Part shown: positions 24,628 through 34,731 of the stretch, piece by piece | Layout: each line of letters opens with the position of its first letter | Numbering within the stretch: the first letter of the stretch is position 1 | Assembly (NCBI GenBank): GCA_015689645.1 | Contig: WVSM01000009.1 | Coordinates: 46,646 to 110,645, forward strand | DNA from: Rhodobacterales bacterium HKCCE4037 | Lineage (GTDB): Bacteria; Pseudomonadota; Alphaproteobacteria; Rhodobacterales; Rhodobacteraceae | Reading direction: 5' to 3' | Length of the DNA: 64,000 nucleotides | Program-made: the position numbers and the translations under genes | The notes under the pieces: generated by a model | The model's database searches: none | What the model saw: only the letters and a program-made list of their open reading frames with translations | Told to the model about the DNA's origin: nothing

Positions 24628-25920
24628 ATGCACGACATTCGCATGATCCGCGACAACCCCGCCGCCTTCGACGAAGGCCTCAAGCGCCGGAACCTGTCGC
24701 CGATGTCCTCCGAGATTCTCGCCATCGACGAGGCCCGCCGCGCCGCGATCACCGCGGCCGAAGCGGCGCTGGCCGAACGCAATGCCGCCTCGAAGGAAGT
24801 GGGCAAGGCGAAGGCCAGCGGCGACGAGGCGGAGTTCGAGCGTCTCCGCGCGCTTGTCGCTGAAAAGAAAGAGGAAATCGCCCGTCTGGAGGAGGAAGCG
24901 AGGGCAAAGGATGCCGAGCTGACCGCCGTGCTGGAGGCCATTCCCAACCTGCCTTACGACGATGTTCCGGTCGGCGAGGACGAGGACGGCAACGTCGAAT
25001 TGCACCGTCGCGGCACGCCTCGGGAATTCGATTTCCAGCCGCTCGAGCATTACGATCTGCCGGCCGTGAAGGACGGTATGGATTTCGAGACCGCCGCCAA
25101 ACTCTCCGGCGCGCGGTTCGTGCTGCTGTCGGGCGCCATTGCCCGCCTGCACCGCGCCCTGGCGCAATTTATGCTGGATGTTCATACACTTGAGAACGGC
25201 CTCACCGAAGTGAACGGCCCCGTCCTCGTCCGCAACGAGACGATGTATGGCACCGGCCAGCTGCCGAAATTCGGCGAGGACAGCTACGAGACGACGAACG
25301 GCTGGTGGCTTATTCCGACCTCCGAAGTGAGCCTCACGAATATCGTCGCGGGCCATACGATCGACGCCGATTATCTGCCGCGCCGCTACACCGCGCATTC
25401 CCTGTGTTTTCGCAGCGAAGCGGGCTCGGCTGGCCGCGATACGGCGGGCATGCTGCGCCAGCACCAGTTCGAGAAGGTCGAGATGGTGTCGATCACGCAT
25501 CCCGAGAAAAGCGATGAAGAACAACAGCGTATGCTGGAATGCGCGGAAGGGATCCTCGACCGGTTGAACATCCCCTACCGCACCATCGTGCTCTGTACCG
25601 GCGACATGGGCTTCGGCGCGCGGCGGACCTACGACATCGAGGCGTGGCTGCCGGGCCAGAACACCTATCGCGAGATCTCCTCGGTCTCGACCTGCGGCGA
25701 TTTCCAGGCGCGGCGGATGAATGCGCGGTTCAAGCCCGAAGGCGGCGGCAAGCCCGAGTTCGTCCACACGCTCAACGGCTCCGGTCTCGCCGTGGGGCGC
25801 TGCCTGATCGCGGTGCTGGAAAACGGGCAGGAGGCGGACGGCTCCGTCACCCTGCCCGAGGCGCTGCATTCCTACATGGGCGGCAAGACCCGGATCACCG
25901 CCGACGGCCAGCTGGCCTGA
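24628..25920 (+). CDS. serS: Seryl-tRNA synthetase
   Basis: Charges tRNA-Ser and tRNA-Sec. The 430-residue enzyme has the N-terminal coiled-coil tRNA-binding arm (residues 30-100, rich in Glu/Lys/Ala). A class II core follows with motif 2 [20 protein letters not shown] and motif 3 near [12 protein letters not shown]. The ATG follows an AAGGAGGG site. It is monocistronic or shared with the TspO-like gene 36 bp downstream. Confidence 0.98.
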   Translation: MHDIRMIRDNPAAFDEGLKRRNLSPMSSEILAIDEARRAAITAAEAALAERNAASKEVGKAKASGDEAEFERLRALVAEKKEEIARLEEEARAKDAELTAVLEAIPNLPYDDVPVGEDEDGNVELHRRGTPREFDFQPLEHYDLPAVKDGMDFETAAKLSGARFVLLSGAIARLHRALAQFMLDVHTLENGLTEVNGPVLVRNETMYGTGQLPKFGEDSYETTNGWWLIPTSEVSLTNIVAGHTIDADYLPRRYTAHSLCFRSEAGSAGRDTAGMLRQHQFEKVEMVSITHPEKSDEEQQRMLECAEGILDRLNIPYRTIVLCTGDMGFGARRTYDIEAWLPGQNTYREISSVSTCGDFQARRMNARFKPEGGGKPEFVHTLNGSGLAVGRCLIAVLENGQEADGSVTLPEALHSYMGGKTRITADGQLA

Positions 25921-25956
25921 CGGGAACCTAAGGGCGGGCAACAGCGTTCACCGCGC

Positions 25957-26688
25957 ATGACATACATGCATGTGCCCGCCCCAACCGACCGCGCCCGCCT
26001 CTGGGCCATCCTTGCCCTTTGCGCAGCGGTGGCCTTCGCGCTGGTGCCCGTCTTCGTCCCGCCCTTCACCGGGTTCGACGCGAGCCGCTTTCCGGTTCCG
26101 GTCGAGACCTTGCCGATCCAGCCCGCCGGTTGGGCCTTCTCGATCTGGGGCGTCATCTACCTGTGGCTTATCGCGTCGACCGGCTACGGTCTGCTCAAAC
26201 GCGACAACGACGCGCGATGGACCGAGCACCGCCCATGGCTGTTCGTTTCCATGGCGATCGGGGCCGCATGGATCCCCGTGGCCAAGACCTCTCCGGTCTG
26301 GGCGACAATCCTGATCGTCACGATGCTGCTGACCGCGCTGGTTGCCCTCGCTAAGGCACCGCTGATCGAGCGGGGGTGGGCGCGCTGGCCCATCGGCCTC
26401 TACGCGGGCTGGCTGACGGCGGCGTCCTTCGTGTCGCTGGCGACACTCGCCGCCGGCTACGGCCTTGCGGGCTCCGATGTCGCAAGCTGGATCGCCCTGC
26501 CGCTGGCGCTGATCGTCGCAGCCGCATTTACCCTGAAGCTCGGCACGCCGACCTATCCTGCCGCTGCCGCCTGGGCTGCGGTCGGCATCGCGGTTGCGAA
26601 CTGGTCTACGGTATTCGCGTGGGTCGCGGCAGCCGGTGCTGTTCTGCTGGCCATTCTTGCGCTGATCCCTCTGCTGCGCCGGGTCTGA
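25957..26688 (+). CDS. TspO/MBR-like membrane protein
   Basis: 243 residues with about seven hydrophobic segments. [17 protein letters not shown] near residue 50 is the typical Trp-rich turn of TspO/MBR-related proteins, and [15 protein letters not shown] near 145 fits the second half. True TspO has about 160 residues and five segments, so this is a longer relative. TspO members bind porphyrins, but that role is not established for this group. The start could be the ATG at 25957 or at 25966. Confidence 0.8.
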   Translation: MTYMHVPAPTDRARLWAILALCAAVAFALVPVFVPPFTGFDASRFPVPVETLPIQPAGWAFSIWGVIYLWLIASTGYGLLKRDNDARWTEHRPWLFVSMAIGAAWIPVAKTSPVWATILIVTMLLTALVALAKAPLIERGWARWPIGLYAGWLTAASFVSLATLAAGYGLAGSDVASWIALPLALIVAAAFTLKLGTPTYPAAAAWAAVGIAVANWSTVFAWVAAAGAVLLAILALIPLLRRV

Positions 26689-26797
26689 AGCCGGCGCCTT
26701 CCGGCTGCCCCACTGGCGGGCGTGCGGCACGAATTCGCGCGTGACGCCGACGCGGCACCGCTGGACGCTCCGTCGCCCCTCCGTTACACCGCGACCC

Positions 26798-27586
26798 ATG
26801 CGTATTCTCATCACCAACGACGACGGTATCAACGCGCCCGGCCTGAAGGTTCTGCACGCGATCGCGGCAGAGCTTGCGGGCGAGGAAAACGTCTGGACCG
26901 TCGCACCGGCTTTCGAGCAATCGGGCGTTGCCCATTGCATCTCCTACGTGCATCCGACCCTGATCTCGGAATTCGGGCAGCGCCGCTTCGCCGCTGAAGG
27001 CTCGCCGGCCGATTGCGTGATCGCGGGGCTTTACGAGGTCATGAAGGACGCGCCGCCGGACCTGATCTTGTCCGGCGTGAACAAGGGCAACAACGCCGCC
27101 GAGAACGTGCTTTATTCCGGCACCATCGGCGCGGCGATCGAGGGCGCGATCAAGGGCATTCCGGCGATTGCCCTGTCGCAATATTACGGCCCCGGGAACC
27201 TGACCCTCGACGATTCCTTCGAGGCTGCTGGCGTCCACGGGGCAGACGTGATCCGCAAGATCCTCGCCGCGCCCGACGCGTTCGGCACACGCCCCTACAC
27301 GACCTTCTACAACGTCAATTTCCCGCCCGTTCCGGCGGCCGAGGTGAAGGGTACGCGGGTCGTCGCGCAGGGCTTCCGCGAAGAGCAGCACGGCATGGGC
27401 ATGAAGGCGGACATGGCGCCGAACGGGCGCAAGTTCCTATGGATCACCGGTAGCCCGCAGAACACGCCGTCCGGGCCGGACACCGATGCGACCGTCAACC
27501 TCGACGGCTACATCTCCGTCACGCCCATGCGCGCGGACCTGACCGCGCACGACCGTGTGGATGCGCTGAAGGCTGCGGTGGAATGA
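26798..27586 (+). CDS. surE: 5'/3'-nucleotidase SurE
   Basis: The 262-residue stationary-phase nucleotidase starts [20 protein letters not shown], where the DD pair binds the metal. [18 protein letters not shown] gives the conserved Ser/Asn loop. The length matches the family. The ATG at 26798 is used; the frame before it is leader. The gene overlaps pcm by 4 bases (ATGA), giving the surE-pcm pair known from many proteobacteria. Confidence 0.97.
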   Translation: MRILITNDDGINAPGLKVLHAIAAELAGEENVWTVAPAFEQSGVAHCISYVHPTLISEFGQRRFAAEGSPADCVIAGLYEVMKDAPPDLILSGVNKGNNAAENVLYSGTIGAAIEGAIKGIPAIALSQYYGPGNLTLDDSFEAAGVHGADVIRKILAAPDAFGTRPYTTFYNVNFPPVPAAEVKGTRVVAQGFREEQHGMGMKADMAPNGRKFLWITGSPQNTPSGPDTDATVNLDGYISVTPMRADLTAHDRVDALKAAVE

Positions 27587-28236
27587 TCGACGAGCGGGGC
27601 TTTGACGCGGAACGCAAGATGCAGTTCCTCTTCCAGCTCCGCCAGAAGGGGATCACCGACAAGCGCGTGCTCGAAGCGATGGAGAAGGTGGATCGCGGCG
27701 CTTACGTGCGCGGCCATTTCGCGTCCCGCGCCTACGAGGACATGCCGCTGCCGATCAGCTCGGGCCAGACGATCAGCCAGCCCTCGGTGGTTGGACTGAT
27801 GACGCAGGCGCTGGATGTGCAGCCGCGCGACACGGTGCTCGAGATCGGCACCGGCTCGGGCTACCAGGCCGCGATCCTGAGCCATCTCGCCCGCCGGATC
27901 TATACCATCGACCGCCATCGCAACCTGACCCGCGACGCGGAGCTGGCCTTCACCCGCGAAGGGCTCGTCAACATTACCGTCATAACCGGCGACGGGTCCT
28001 TCGGGCTTCCCGACCAAGGCCCGTTCGACCGCATCCTCGTGACCGCCGCCGCCGAGGATCCGCCGGGGCCCTTGATGCAGCAATTGAAGGCGGGCGGTGT
28101 GATGGTGGTGCCGGTTGGTCAGTCCGATGCCGTGCAGAGCCTCATCAAGGCGACGCGGACGGAGACGGGCTTCGACTATGAAGAGATCATGCCGGTGCGT
28201 TTCGTGCCACTGGTCGAAGGCGTTGCACGCGACTGA
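27583..28236 (+). CDS. pcm: Protein-L-isoaspartate O-methyltransferase
   Basis: Repairs isoaspartate damage in proteins. 217 residues with [20 protein letters not shown] (the substrate loop) and the SAM-binding [15 protein letters not shown] near residue 87, plus the [13 protein letters not shown] block. It is translationally coupled to surE through an ATGA overlap. It converges with the sensor kinase gene, leaving only 8 bp. Confidence 0.97.
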   Translation: MIDERGFDAERKMQFLFQLRQKGITDKRVLEAMEKVDRGAYVRGHFASRAYEDMPLPISSGQTISQPSVVGLMTQALDVQPRDTVLEIGTGSGYQAAILSHLARRIYTIDRHRNLTRDAELAFTREGLVNITVITGDGSFGLPDQGPFDRILVTAAAEDPPGPLMQQLKAGGVMVVPVGQSDAVQSLIKATRTETGFDYEEIMPVRFVPLVEGVARD

Positions 28237-28244
28237 CGGGACCG

Positions 28245-30215
28245 TTACGGCCCTGCCCCGCCGTCGCGAGCGCGGAGAGCTGACGAGATCGCACGGGCCA
28301 ATTCGCTTGCCGGGGCGGGTTTCTGCAACAGGGGGGCGCTGATCTCCCCCATCTCTGACGCGGTGAACCCGGTGTAGCCCGACAGGTAGATGACGGGGAC
28401 ATCGGCGCACCTGGCCCTGACGCGCCGCGCCAGTTCAAACCCGCCAAAGCTGCCGGGCATCACGACGTCGGTGATGAGCAGATCGAAGTTCAACCCACTT
28501 TCGATAAGTTCGATGGCCTGGTCGCCCGATGTCGCCGGAACGACCTCGTAATCGAGCGTTTCCAGCAGATCGGTCATCGGGCCGAGGAGCAGGTATTCGT
28601 CTTCGACCACGAGGATCGTTTCGCCGCGCCCGGTTTCCACGGGGGCGGCGGGCACCGTTTCCTCGCGGAATCCCTCGGCGCTGCCCCGTGGCAGGGTCAT
28701 CCGCACGGTGGTGCCGACACCCTCTTCGGAATAGATCCGGAAATCGCCGTTCGACTGCGTTGTGAAGCCGTAGACGATCGCAAGCCCGAGGCCCGTGCCG
28801 CCCCCTGCCCCCTTGGTCGAGAAGAACGGATCGGTGCAACGGGCAAGGGTGACGGCGTCCATACCCGGGCCGTTGTCCGAGACGCTGATCTCGACATAGC
28901 GCAGGCTTGATCCGAGAGCGGGTTGGTCCTGATGCTGCGCGGCCGGCGTCCGAGTGGAAACCGGGCGCGCCTTGATCTTGATATGGTTGCCCTTGCCGGA
29001 CCTGAGCATCGAGTCGCGGGCATTCAGCACGAGGTTCATCAGGGCAGTCTCAAGCTGCGCCGGGTCGCACAGGTGCCGCAGGCCCGGTTCGGTCACTTCG
29101 AACGAAATCTCGAACTGCGCTTCGATGACCGGTCGGACCAGCTTGCGGAAATCCTCGAACACCTCCTCCGTGACGCGCACGCTCGCCAGGCCCGGCTGCC
29201 GCCGCGCGAAAGCCAGAAGGCGCGTGGTCAATGCGGTGCCACGCTCGATGGATTGCATTGCGGTGGCGAGGTGCCGGCCGCGTTCCTCATCACTCCGGGC
29301 GCGCCCGGCGAGATCGACGGAATAAAGCATTGCACCAAGGAGGTTGTTGAAATCGTGCGCGATTCCGCCGGTCAACTGCCCCAGCGCGTCAAGGCGTCCC
29401 TTGCGCTCGATCACTTGCCGGTCCCGGACTTCCTCGGTGACTTCATCGAGATCGAGCACCGTGTGAATGCCGCGCCCGGTCTGTGCCGGCCGTGCGTTGG
29501 AGATCCGGATGTATCGGTTCTGCCCGGATTGGCCCGCCCGCATCAGGTGCGTCTCGCCCCGGAGATCATGGCCCGCCAGCGCGCGCCGGATCGGGTCTGC
29601 GCTGGCCACCAGCGGTGTCATGGTTTCGGGATCAAGGAAGGCCGCGCTTTCTGGCCACGGCATCGGCAAGGTCTCCGACTCCAGTCCCAGCAACAGCCGC
29701 GCCCGGGTGTTGATCCGAACGATCAACCCGTCCTCGTCCAACGCAATGATCCCGCTAGAGACGGCGTTGAACACGGTCTCGAGTTCGTCGCGCGCCGCTG
29801 CCACTTGCTCTTCGTTGCGCTTCTGGAACGATATGTCCGTCGCCACGCCGATATGGCGGACGACGGTGCCGGTTTCGTCGCGCTCGAAAACCATGTCGTT
29901 GGACAGCAACCAGACCCAATGGCCATCCCGGTTCCGCATCCGGTATTCGAGCGAACGGACTTCTCCATCTTCGAGGCTGCTCACCGCGGCAAGATGCGCG
30001 CCGATCCGCGCCACGTCGTCTGGGTGGCAGAGGTCGGCGATCAAGGTGTCGCCCATCGCGGTGATCTCGTCACTGGAATAGCCCAGAATTTCCGCCATGG
30101 AACGGTTGGAATACTCGTTCGAGCGCGTCACCGCGTTGAACACGTAGAGGATGCCGGGCATCACCGAGGTTATCTTCGCCAGAACCTGGGCGGCCAGCCA
30201 AATGCGTTGCGGCAT
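28245..30215 (-). CDS. Hybrid sensor histidine kinase (PAS-PAS-HisKA-HATPase-REC)
   Basis: 656 residues without membrane segments, so a cytoplasmic sensor. Two PAS domains (about 15-130 and 140-255, the first with a PAC-like DGHWVWLLSNDMVFERDETG) precede the dimerisation domain with phospho-acceptor His-287 in GGIAHDFNNLLGAM. The ATPase domain shows NLVLNARDSM (N box, near 396), DNGPGM and GTGLGLAIVYGF. The C-terminal receiver (about 533-650) has the phosphorylatable Asp-583 in LLITDVVMPG. The HDFNNLL form is typical of hybrid kinases in alphaproteobacteria. It sits antisense between pcm and the nlpD-like gene; its output partner is not in the window. Confidence 0.93.
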   Translation of the reverse strand: MPQRIWLAAQVLAKITSVMPGILYVFNAVTRSNEYSNRSMAEILGYSSDEITAMGDTLIADLCHPDDVARIGAHLAAVSSLEDGEVRSLEYRMRNRDGHWVWLLSNDMVFERDETGTVVRHIGVATDISFQKRNEEQVAAARDELETVFNAVSSGIIALDEDGLIVRINTRARLLLGLESETLPMPWPESAAFLDPETMTPLVASADPIRRALAGHDLRGETHLMRAGQSGQNRYIRISNARPAQTGRGIHTVLDLDEVTEEVRDRQVIERKGRLDALGQLTGGIAHDFNNLLGAMLYSVDLAGRARSDEERGRHLATAMQSIERGTALTTRLLAFARRQPGLASVRVTEEVFEDFRKLVRPVIEAQFEISFEVTEPGLRHLCDPAQLETALMNLVLNARDSMLRSGKGNHIKIKARPVSTRTPAAQHQDQPALGSSLRYVEISVSDNGPGMDAVTLARCTDPFFSTKGAGGGTGLGLAIVYGFTTQSNGDFRIYSEEGVGTTVRMTLPRGSAEGFREETVPAAPVETGRGETILVVEDEYLLLGPMTDLLETLDYEVVPATSGDQAIELIESGLNFDLLITDVVMPGSFGGFELARRVRARCADVPVIYLSGYTGFTASEMGEISAPLLQKPAPASELARAISSALRARDGGAGP

Positions 30216-30384
30216 GCTGCCTCCGCGCCATCGACTGCAAGCAATCTACAGCATATCGCCGCTGAATGCCGCAGCCAATCCGCCCGCCCCCTTTCGATTT
30301 TCGCGGTCAGGGTGTAATGTTCGCTGAAAAGCAAGATCAGAAAGGCCCGTCACGAGGCCGACATTTGAGGAAAGTCCGAGCGCC

Positions 30385-31542
30385 ATGCGCCTGCCCCAGC
30401 CCATGACCCTTCCCCGTTTCGCCACTCGGTTTGCCTGCCGCGGCCTTCCCCTGCTTGCCCCTTTGGCGCTTGCGGCCTGTGTCGGGGCGCCGTCGGAATG
30501 GGACTTCGACTTCCGCCCGAACGCACCCCGCGGCGAAGCGGTGGTGGCGGACCGGCCGGCCCCGGACAGTCGCGGCCTGATTTCGTACGACAGCTACCAG
30601 GTGGCCATCGCACGGCGCGGAGATACGGTCGCCGACGTGGCGACACGCATCGGCTTGGGCGCGGAAGAACTTGCCAGCTTCAACGGGCGCAGTGCCGGTG
30701 ACGCCCTCCGCGACGGCGAAGTGCTGGCTTTGCCGCGTCGTGTCACGGGCGGCACCACGCCCGGCGGCGACATCGCCGCCATCGCGCGCGGCGCCATCGA
30801 CGAAGCCGATGCGGCCAACCCCGGCGTGAGCGCACCGCAATTGCCGGCCGGACAAGAGCCTGTGCGCCACCGTATCGGACGAGGCGAGACGGCCTATTCC
30901 GTCGCGCGTCTTTACGGCGTATCGGTGCGCAGCCTGGCCGAATGGAACGGGCTGGGACCCGACCTTGCGGTCCGCGAGGGCCAGTACCTGCTGATCCCCA
31001 TCGTGATCGAGAATGCCCGCGCGCCTGACGCCTCCGAACCCGGCACCTCGGTTGCGCCGCTGCCGCCATCGGCCTCCGCGCCCTTGCCGGACGGCATCGA
31101 AACGCAGACCCTACCGGACCTGGAAGGCACTGGCACCGGAGAGACGGCTGCCGCGCCTGCCGCCACCCCTGCCCCGGCTGCGCCGCAACAATCTAGTGCC
31201 AGGTTCATCCGGCCCGTCGAAGGCTCAATCCTGCGCGGCTATGGCTCGGGCAATGAAGGGATCGACATCAGCGCCGCGACCGGAACTGCCGTTCGCGCCG
31301 CGGCCGACGGTACCGTCGCCGCGATCACGCAGGATACCGACCAGGTTCCGATCCTCGTCGTGCGCCATTCGGGCGGGCTGCTATCGGTCTACGCGAACAT
31401 CCAGAACATCCGGGTCAGCCGTGGCGACAGCGTGAGCCGGGGGCAGACCGTGGCCGAGGTCGGCGGCGGCGATCCGTCCTTCCTGCATTTCGAGGTACGG
31501 CGCGGGTTCGAAGCGGTGGACCCGACCGACTATCTGCCCTGA
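30385..31542 (+). CDS. nlpD: NlpD-like lipoprotein with two LysM domains and a degenerate LytM (M23) domain
   Basis: 385 residues. A lipoprotein signal ends in LAAC with Cys-32. LysM1 (about 70-115, SYQVAIARRGDTVADVATRI) and LysM2 (about 153-200, RHRIGRGETAYSVARLYGVS) bind peptidoglycan. After a Pro/Ala linker the M23 fold runs from about 275. Metal ligands of active LytM enzymes are changed: the His before GID is Asn (NEGIDISA), the YxHL His is missing (VYANI), and the first His of HLHFEV is Phe (SFLHFEV). The domain is therefore probably a non-catalytic amidase activator, as for NlpD and EnvC. The surE-pcm-nlpD order is conserved, interrupted here by the antisense kinase gene. Confidence 0.9.
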   Translation: MRLPQPMTLPRFATRFACRGLPLLAPLALAACVGAPSEWDFDFRPNAPRGEAVVADRPAPDSRGLISYDSYQVAIARRGDTVADVATRIGLGAEELASFNGRSAGDALRDGEVLALPRRVTGGTTPGGDIAAIARGAIDEADAANPGVSAPQLPAGQEPVRHRIGRGETAYSVARLYGVSVRSLAEWNGLGPDLAVREGQYLLIPIVIENARAPDASEPGTSVAPLPPSASAPLPDGIETQTLPDLEGTGTGETAAAPAATPAPAAPQQSSARFIRPVEGSILRGYGSGNEGIDISAATGTAVRAAADGTVAAITQDTDQVPILVVRHSGGLLSVYANIQNIRVSRGDSVSRGQTVAEVGGGDPSFLHFEVRRGFEAVDPTDYLP

Positions 31543-31743
31543 CCTTCCTGTGGTGACGGCGAAAGCGCAGGCTTCGCCCTGACTGGCGTCGGGACGTTGG
31601 CAGCAGCGGTCACAAACGTGCGTTCATCCGCCAGAAATCGCTGACGAGACGCGCAGTACGCGAGATTTTTTGATTTTCGGACTGACTTGCGGCAGACTAC
31701 CAACCGCTCTCGTGCAACTGGTTAACACCCGGGAGGACGACAC

Positions 31744-32970
31744 ATGTGGGATCGCATCCTTGATCGCATGCTCCGCGACTTCGTCCGAAGGGACGCGTTG
31801 GCGCTGACCTATCCGGATGGCACGCGCCGTATCTATGGAGAGGCCAGCGCGACGCCGGTCGAAGTCACTCTGACCGACCCCGCGCTGCCCCGCAAACTCG
31901 TGCAAAGCACCGATATGGCCGTGGGCGAGGCCTATATGGACGGGCGTCTGACCATCGGGCAGGACGACCTCGAAGGTTTTCTGACCATGGCGTCGCGCAA
32001 TTCGCGCGGCGCGGACGAAGTGTGGTGGCGGCGGCTGGCGGCCCTGATCTTCACGGCAAGGCGACGCATCGACCAATGGAACCCGGCCCGGCGCGCGCGG
32101 GCGAATGTGGCGCACCACTACGATTTGAGCAGCGAGTTGTACGACCTCTTCCTCGACACGGATCGCCAGTACTCCTGCGGATATTTCGCCCACCCCGGCA
32201 TGACGCTGGAGGCTGCGCAGGAGGCCAAGAAGCACCATATCGCCGCGAAGCTGTTGCTGGAGCCGGACATGGAGGTGTTCGAGATCGGCTGCGGATGGGG
32301 GGGTATGGCGCTGACGTTTGCACGGGACTACGATGTGAAAGTCCTCGGGGTGACGTTGTCCGAAGAACAGCACCGGATCGCGACGCAGCGCGCCGCCGAT
32401 GCGGGGCTGAGCGACCGGGTGCGGTTCGAGTTGAAGGATTACCGCCATGTCACGGGACAATTCGACCGCGTCGTCTCGATCGGCATGTTCGAACACGTCG
32501 GTGTGCCCCATTATGGCGAATATTTCCGCGTCGTGCGCGACCGGCTGACCGACGAGGGCATTGCGCTGATCCACACCATCGGGCGCACCGATCCGCCGGG
32601 CTACACCTCGCCGTGGATCCAGAAATACATATTCCCCGGTGGTTATTGCCCGGCCCTGTCCGAGATGTCCAAGGCGGTCGAGAAATCCGGCCTTTATGGC
32701 TGCGACGTGGAGGTCTGGCGGATGCATTACGCCCATACGTTGCGCCATTGGTACGACCGCTTCACGGCCAACGAGGCACGCGCCCGCGCACTTTACGACG
32801 AGCGGTTCTGCCGGATGTGGCGCTACTACCTGAAGGCCTGCGAGGTCACCTTCCGCTACAACCGGCAATGCGTGTTCCAGTATCAACTGGCCAAGCGCAT
32901 CGACACGGTCCCTGTTTCGCGGGACTACCTCTACGGTGGTATGGAGCGCCAGCTGGATGCGGCGCAGTAA
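31744..32970 (+). CDS. cfa: Cyclopropane-fatty-acyl-phospholipid synthase
   Basis: Adds a methylene group from SAM to unsaturated phospholipid chains. The 408-residue enzyme has the SAM-binding VFEIGCGWGGMALTFA near residue 180 and VSIGMFEHVGVPHYGEYF. The core continues as IGRTDPPGYTSPWIQKYIFPGG and the C-terminal YDERFCRMWRYYLKACEV. A GGGAGGA site precedes the ATG. It stands alone between the nlpD-like gene and a convergent Hint gene. The 200 bp upstream hold no gene. Confidence 0.95.
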   Translation: MWDRILDRMLRDFVRRDALALTYPDGTRRIYGEASATPVEVTLTDPALPRKLVQSTDMAVGEAYMDGRLTIGQDDLEGFLTMASRNSRGADEVWWRRLAALIFTARRRIDQWNPARRARANVAHHYDLSSELYDLFLDTDRQYSCGYFAHPGMTLEAAQEAKKHHIAAKLLLEPDMEVFEIGCGWGGMALTFARDYDVKVLGVTLSEEQHRIATQRAADAGLSDRVRFELKDYRHVTGQFDRVVSIGMFEHVGVPHYGEYFRVVRDRLTDEGIALIHTIGRTDPPGYTSPWIQKYIFPGGYCPALSEMSKAVEKSGLYGCDVEVWRMHYAHTLRHWYDRFTANEARARALYDERFCRMWRYYLKACEVTFRYNRQCVFQYQLAKRIDTVPVSRDYLYGGMERQLDAAQ

Positions 32971-33039
32971 GAAATACCCAGTCGCTGCGGTACGGCTTCG
33001 TACCACCCCACCGCTTGCCTCCGCCAAGGGCACATCGGC

Positions 33040-34197
33040 CTAGACTTCGGTCTCGTGCGGCACCCTGCCGACCATGCGGTCCTGCTCGGGGTCGAAGACC
33101 GTGTACTTGGCGCTCGACGCCACGTGGGTCGAGACGCCACGACGCTGAGCTTCCGCAAAGGTGTTGATCACGGTCAGAGCCTCATAGGCGCGAAGGGACG
33201 GCCGGGCGAGAAACTTGCCACGCGACCCCTTGAGCTGCCTCAGCTCGGGAAAGATTGCCAGCAGTTCGGCCCGCATCATGACATCCAGCGCCGATAGCCC
33301 GACATATCCGGGGTGGAAACTCTCGCAATAGGCCCCGTCGGCCAAAAGGATCTCGTGATCGTCGAACAGCAGGTGGACATAAGTGATCTCACCGCCTTCG
33401 ATCCGCGTGACCTTGTCTCCGTCCACGAAATGCTTGGCGGCGATGAATGCCTCCTGCACTCCGCAGGCCATCTCCACCGGCCAGCCCTGAACGAACATGC
33501 GATGTTCCGGCGAGACGGTCAGCGGGCGCAGGTTCCCGATGACGCCGGTGTCAAAACGGACCGGGGCAAACCGGCCGACCGCGCGGACAGTCTGCTGACC
33601 CGCCCAACGAACGGTCTGAAAGCCATGATCGCGGGTAAAGACAGACGTCCCCACCTCGATCGTTTCGACGGGACGTTCGCCTTCGCGGGTGGCGATAAGC
33701 GTGCCGGCTGCGAAACAGACCGGAATGGCAACCGGGCCGGACAGATCGAACGTCAGCACGGCATTCTGTTCGACATATGCGGCAAGGTTCGAGATGCCGA
33801 GGCCGGCTGCAATGAGCCCGATGCCCGGCACCGCCAGCACGTCGCTGACAAGCGCATCCAGCAGGGCCGCGCGGTCGCCCTCAGGGTATTCGACGAAAAC
33901 ACCCGCCGCTGTCTCGTAGACATTCACGTCGACCGAGCTCGACAGGTTGATCGTCACTGGGCCAATGGAAATTCCAACTGTGCTTGTGCCGCTGGCAGCC
34001 GATAGAATGGGTTGACCGTTCAGGGTCGCCGTTTCGCCCGACCCGGGCTCCCAAAGCCTGTCGTTGTCGATATCATCCGCTTCCAGGTCAGCCTCCGAAG
34101 GCCCGCTGAAAACGGAAACGATGAGGTTGTTATTGATCGTGGCCAGTGAGCCGGCATAGAAGTAGAGGTCGTCGACAGTAGTGCTCCGGATGGCCAT
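33040..34197 (-). CDS. Hint-domain protein with uncharacterised N-terminal domain
   Basis: 385 residues. About 155 N-terminal residues form an Asp/Ser/Thr-rich beta-like region without a signal peptide. The Hint domain begins at PVCFAAGTLIATREG, with Cys at the splice-junction position. RPLTVSPEHRMFVQGW follows (the conserved His block), then VTYVHLLFDDHEILLADG. Proteins of this type are widespread in Rhodobacteraceae and may be exported by type I systems or self-cleave, but neither is proven here. The C-terminal 90 residues carry charged helices. It is divergent from carB. Confidence 0.85.
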   Translation of the reverse strand: MAIRSTTVDDLYFYAGSLATINNNLIVSVFSGPSEADLEADDIDNDRLWEPGSGETATLNGQPILSAASGTSTVGISIGPVTINLSSSVDVNVYETAAGVFVEYPEGDRAALLDALVSDVLAVPGIGLIAAGLGISNLAAYVEQNAVLTFDLSGPVAIPVCFAAGTLIATREGERPVETIEVGTSVFTRDHGFQTVRWAGQQTVRAVGRFAPVRFDTGVIGNLRPLTVSPEHRMFVQGWPVEMACGVQEAFIAAKHFVDGDKVTRIEGGEITYVHLLFDDHEILLADGAYCESFHPGYVGLSALDVMMRAELLAIFPELRQLKGSRGKFLARPSLRAYEALTVINTFAEAQRRGVSTHVASSAKYTVFDPEQDRMVGRVPHETEV

Positions 34198-34388
34198 GAG
34201 AGCCTCCTTTCACGGATTGCGACAGAAATGTTATCCTCGTTACCTTCGCCCAGTCTGTGTTTCCCTAACCCTGAATGCCGCGCTGCCGTTGCTGATGCAA
34301 CTCACAATGGTGCCAGAAATTGTCTGTGTTGGATTGGGAAACAATAGAACGCGATCGTGATGGACTTTGTCCGAATGGTATACGGGAG

Positions 34389-34406
34389 CCTATCCAAAAG
34401 GATAGG
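34389..34406. repeat. Short perfect hairpin
   Basis: Arms CCTATCC and GGATAGG with an AAAA loop. No T-tract follows on either strand, so it is not an obvious terminator. It may be an operator or part of an RNA leader. Confidence 0.45.
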
Positions 34407-34671
34407 TGACGCCGTTCAGAGCATCGCTGCCCAGGTTTTCAGTCCGCCCGTTCCGGCATTCGCAGGTCGGGCTTTCGGTGGCCTTGATCCGGACGATGTC
34501 GTCGGCAACTCGATTGTTCGCCGAGGGCCACGTAAGGCCACCCTTCCACACCACCATCGTTCGCTGGTCCGATCCCCCGGCATTGTCAATCGCACCCTGG
34601 ACAAAACCGCCGGCTCATAGCCCGTTTCGGCGACACCCAACCGTGCGCGGCCTTTTCTTTGCGTCCCTCTC

Positions 34672-34699
34672 TTGCACCCACCGGCCCCATCCCTATAAC
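34672..34699 (+). promoter_or_regulatory. Promoter of carB
   Basis: TTGCAC (-35) and TATAAC (-10) separated by 16 bp, starting 60 bp before the carB ATG. This is the best sigma-70-like promoter I could read in the window. It implies a leader of about 25 nt. Confidence 0.6.
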
Positions 34700-34731
34700 G
34701 CGGGCAGTTTGCGCGCGCGTCGGGGGAAAAG

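Larger units (their letters stand above)
34198..34731. other. Gene-free stretch upstream of carB
   Basis: 534 bp between divergent starts. It holds a perfect 7-bp hairpin at 34389 and the carB promoter near its right end. Short open frames on both strands lack ribosome-binding sites and recognisable products. I found no tRNA cloverleaf or other RNA gene. Confidence 0.6.
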
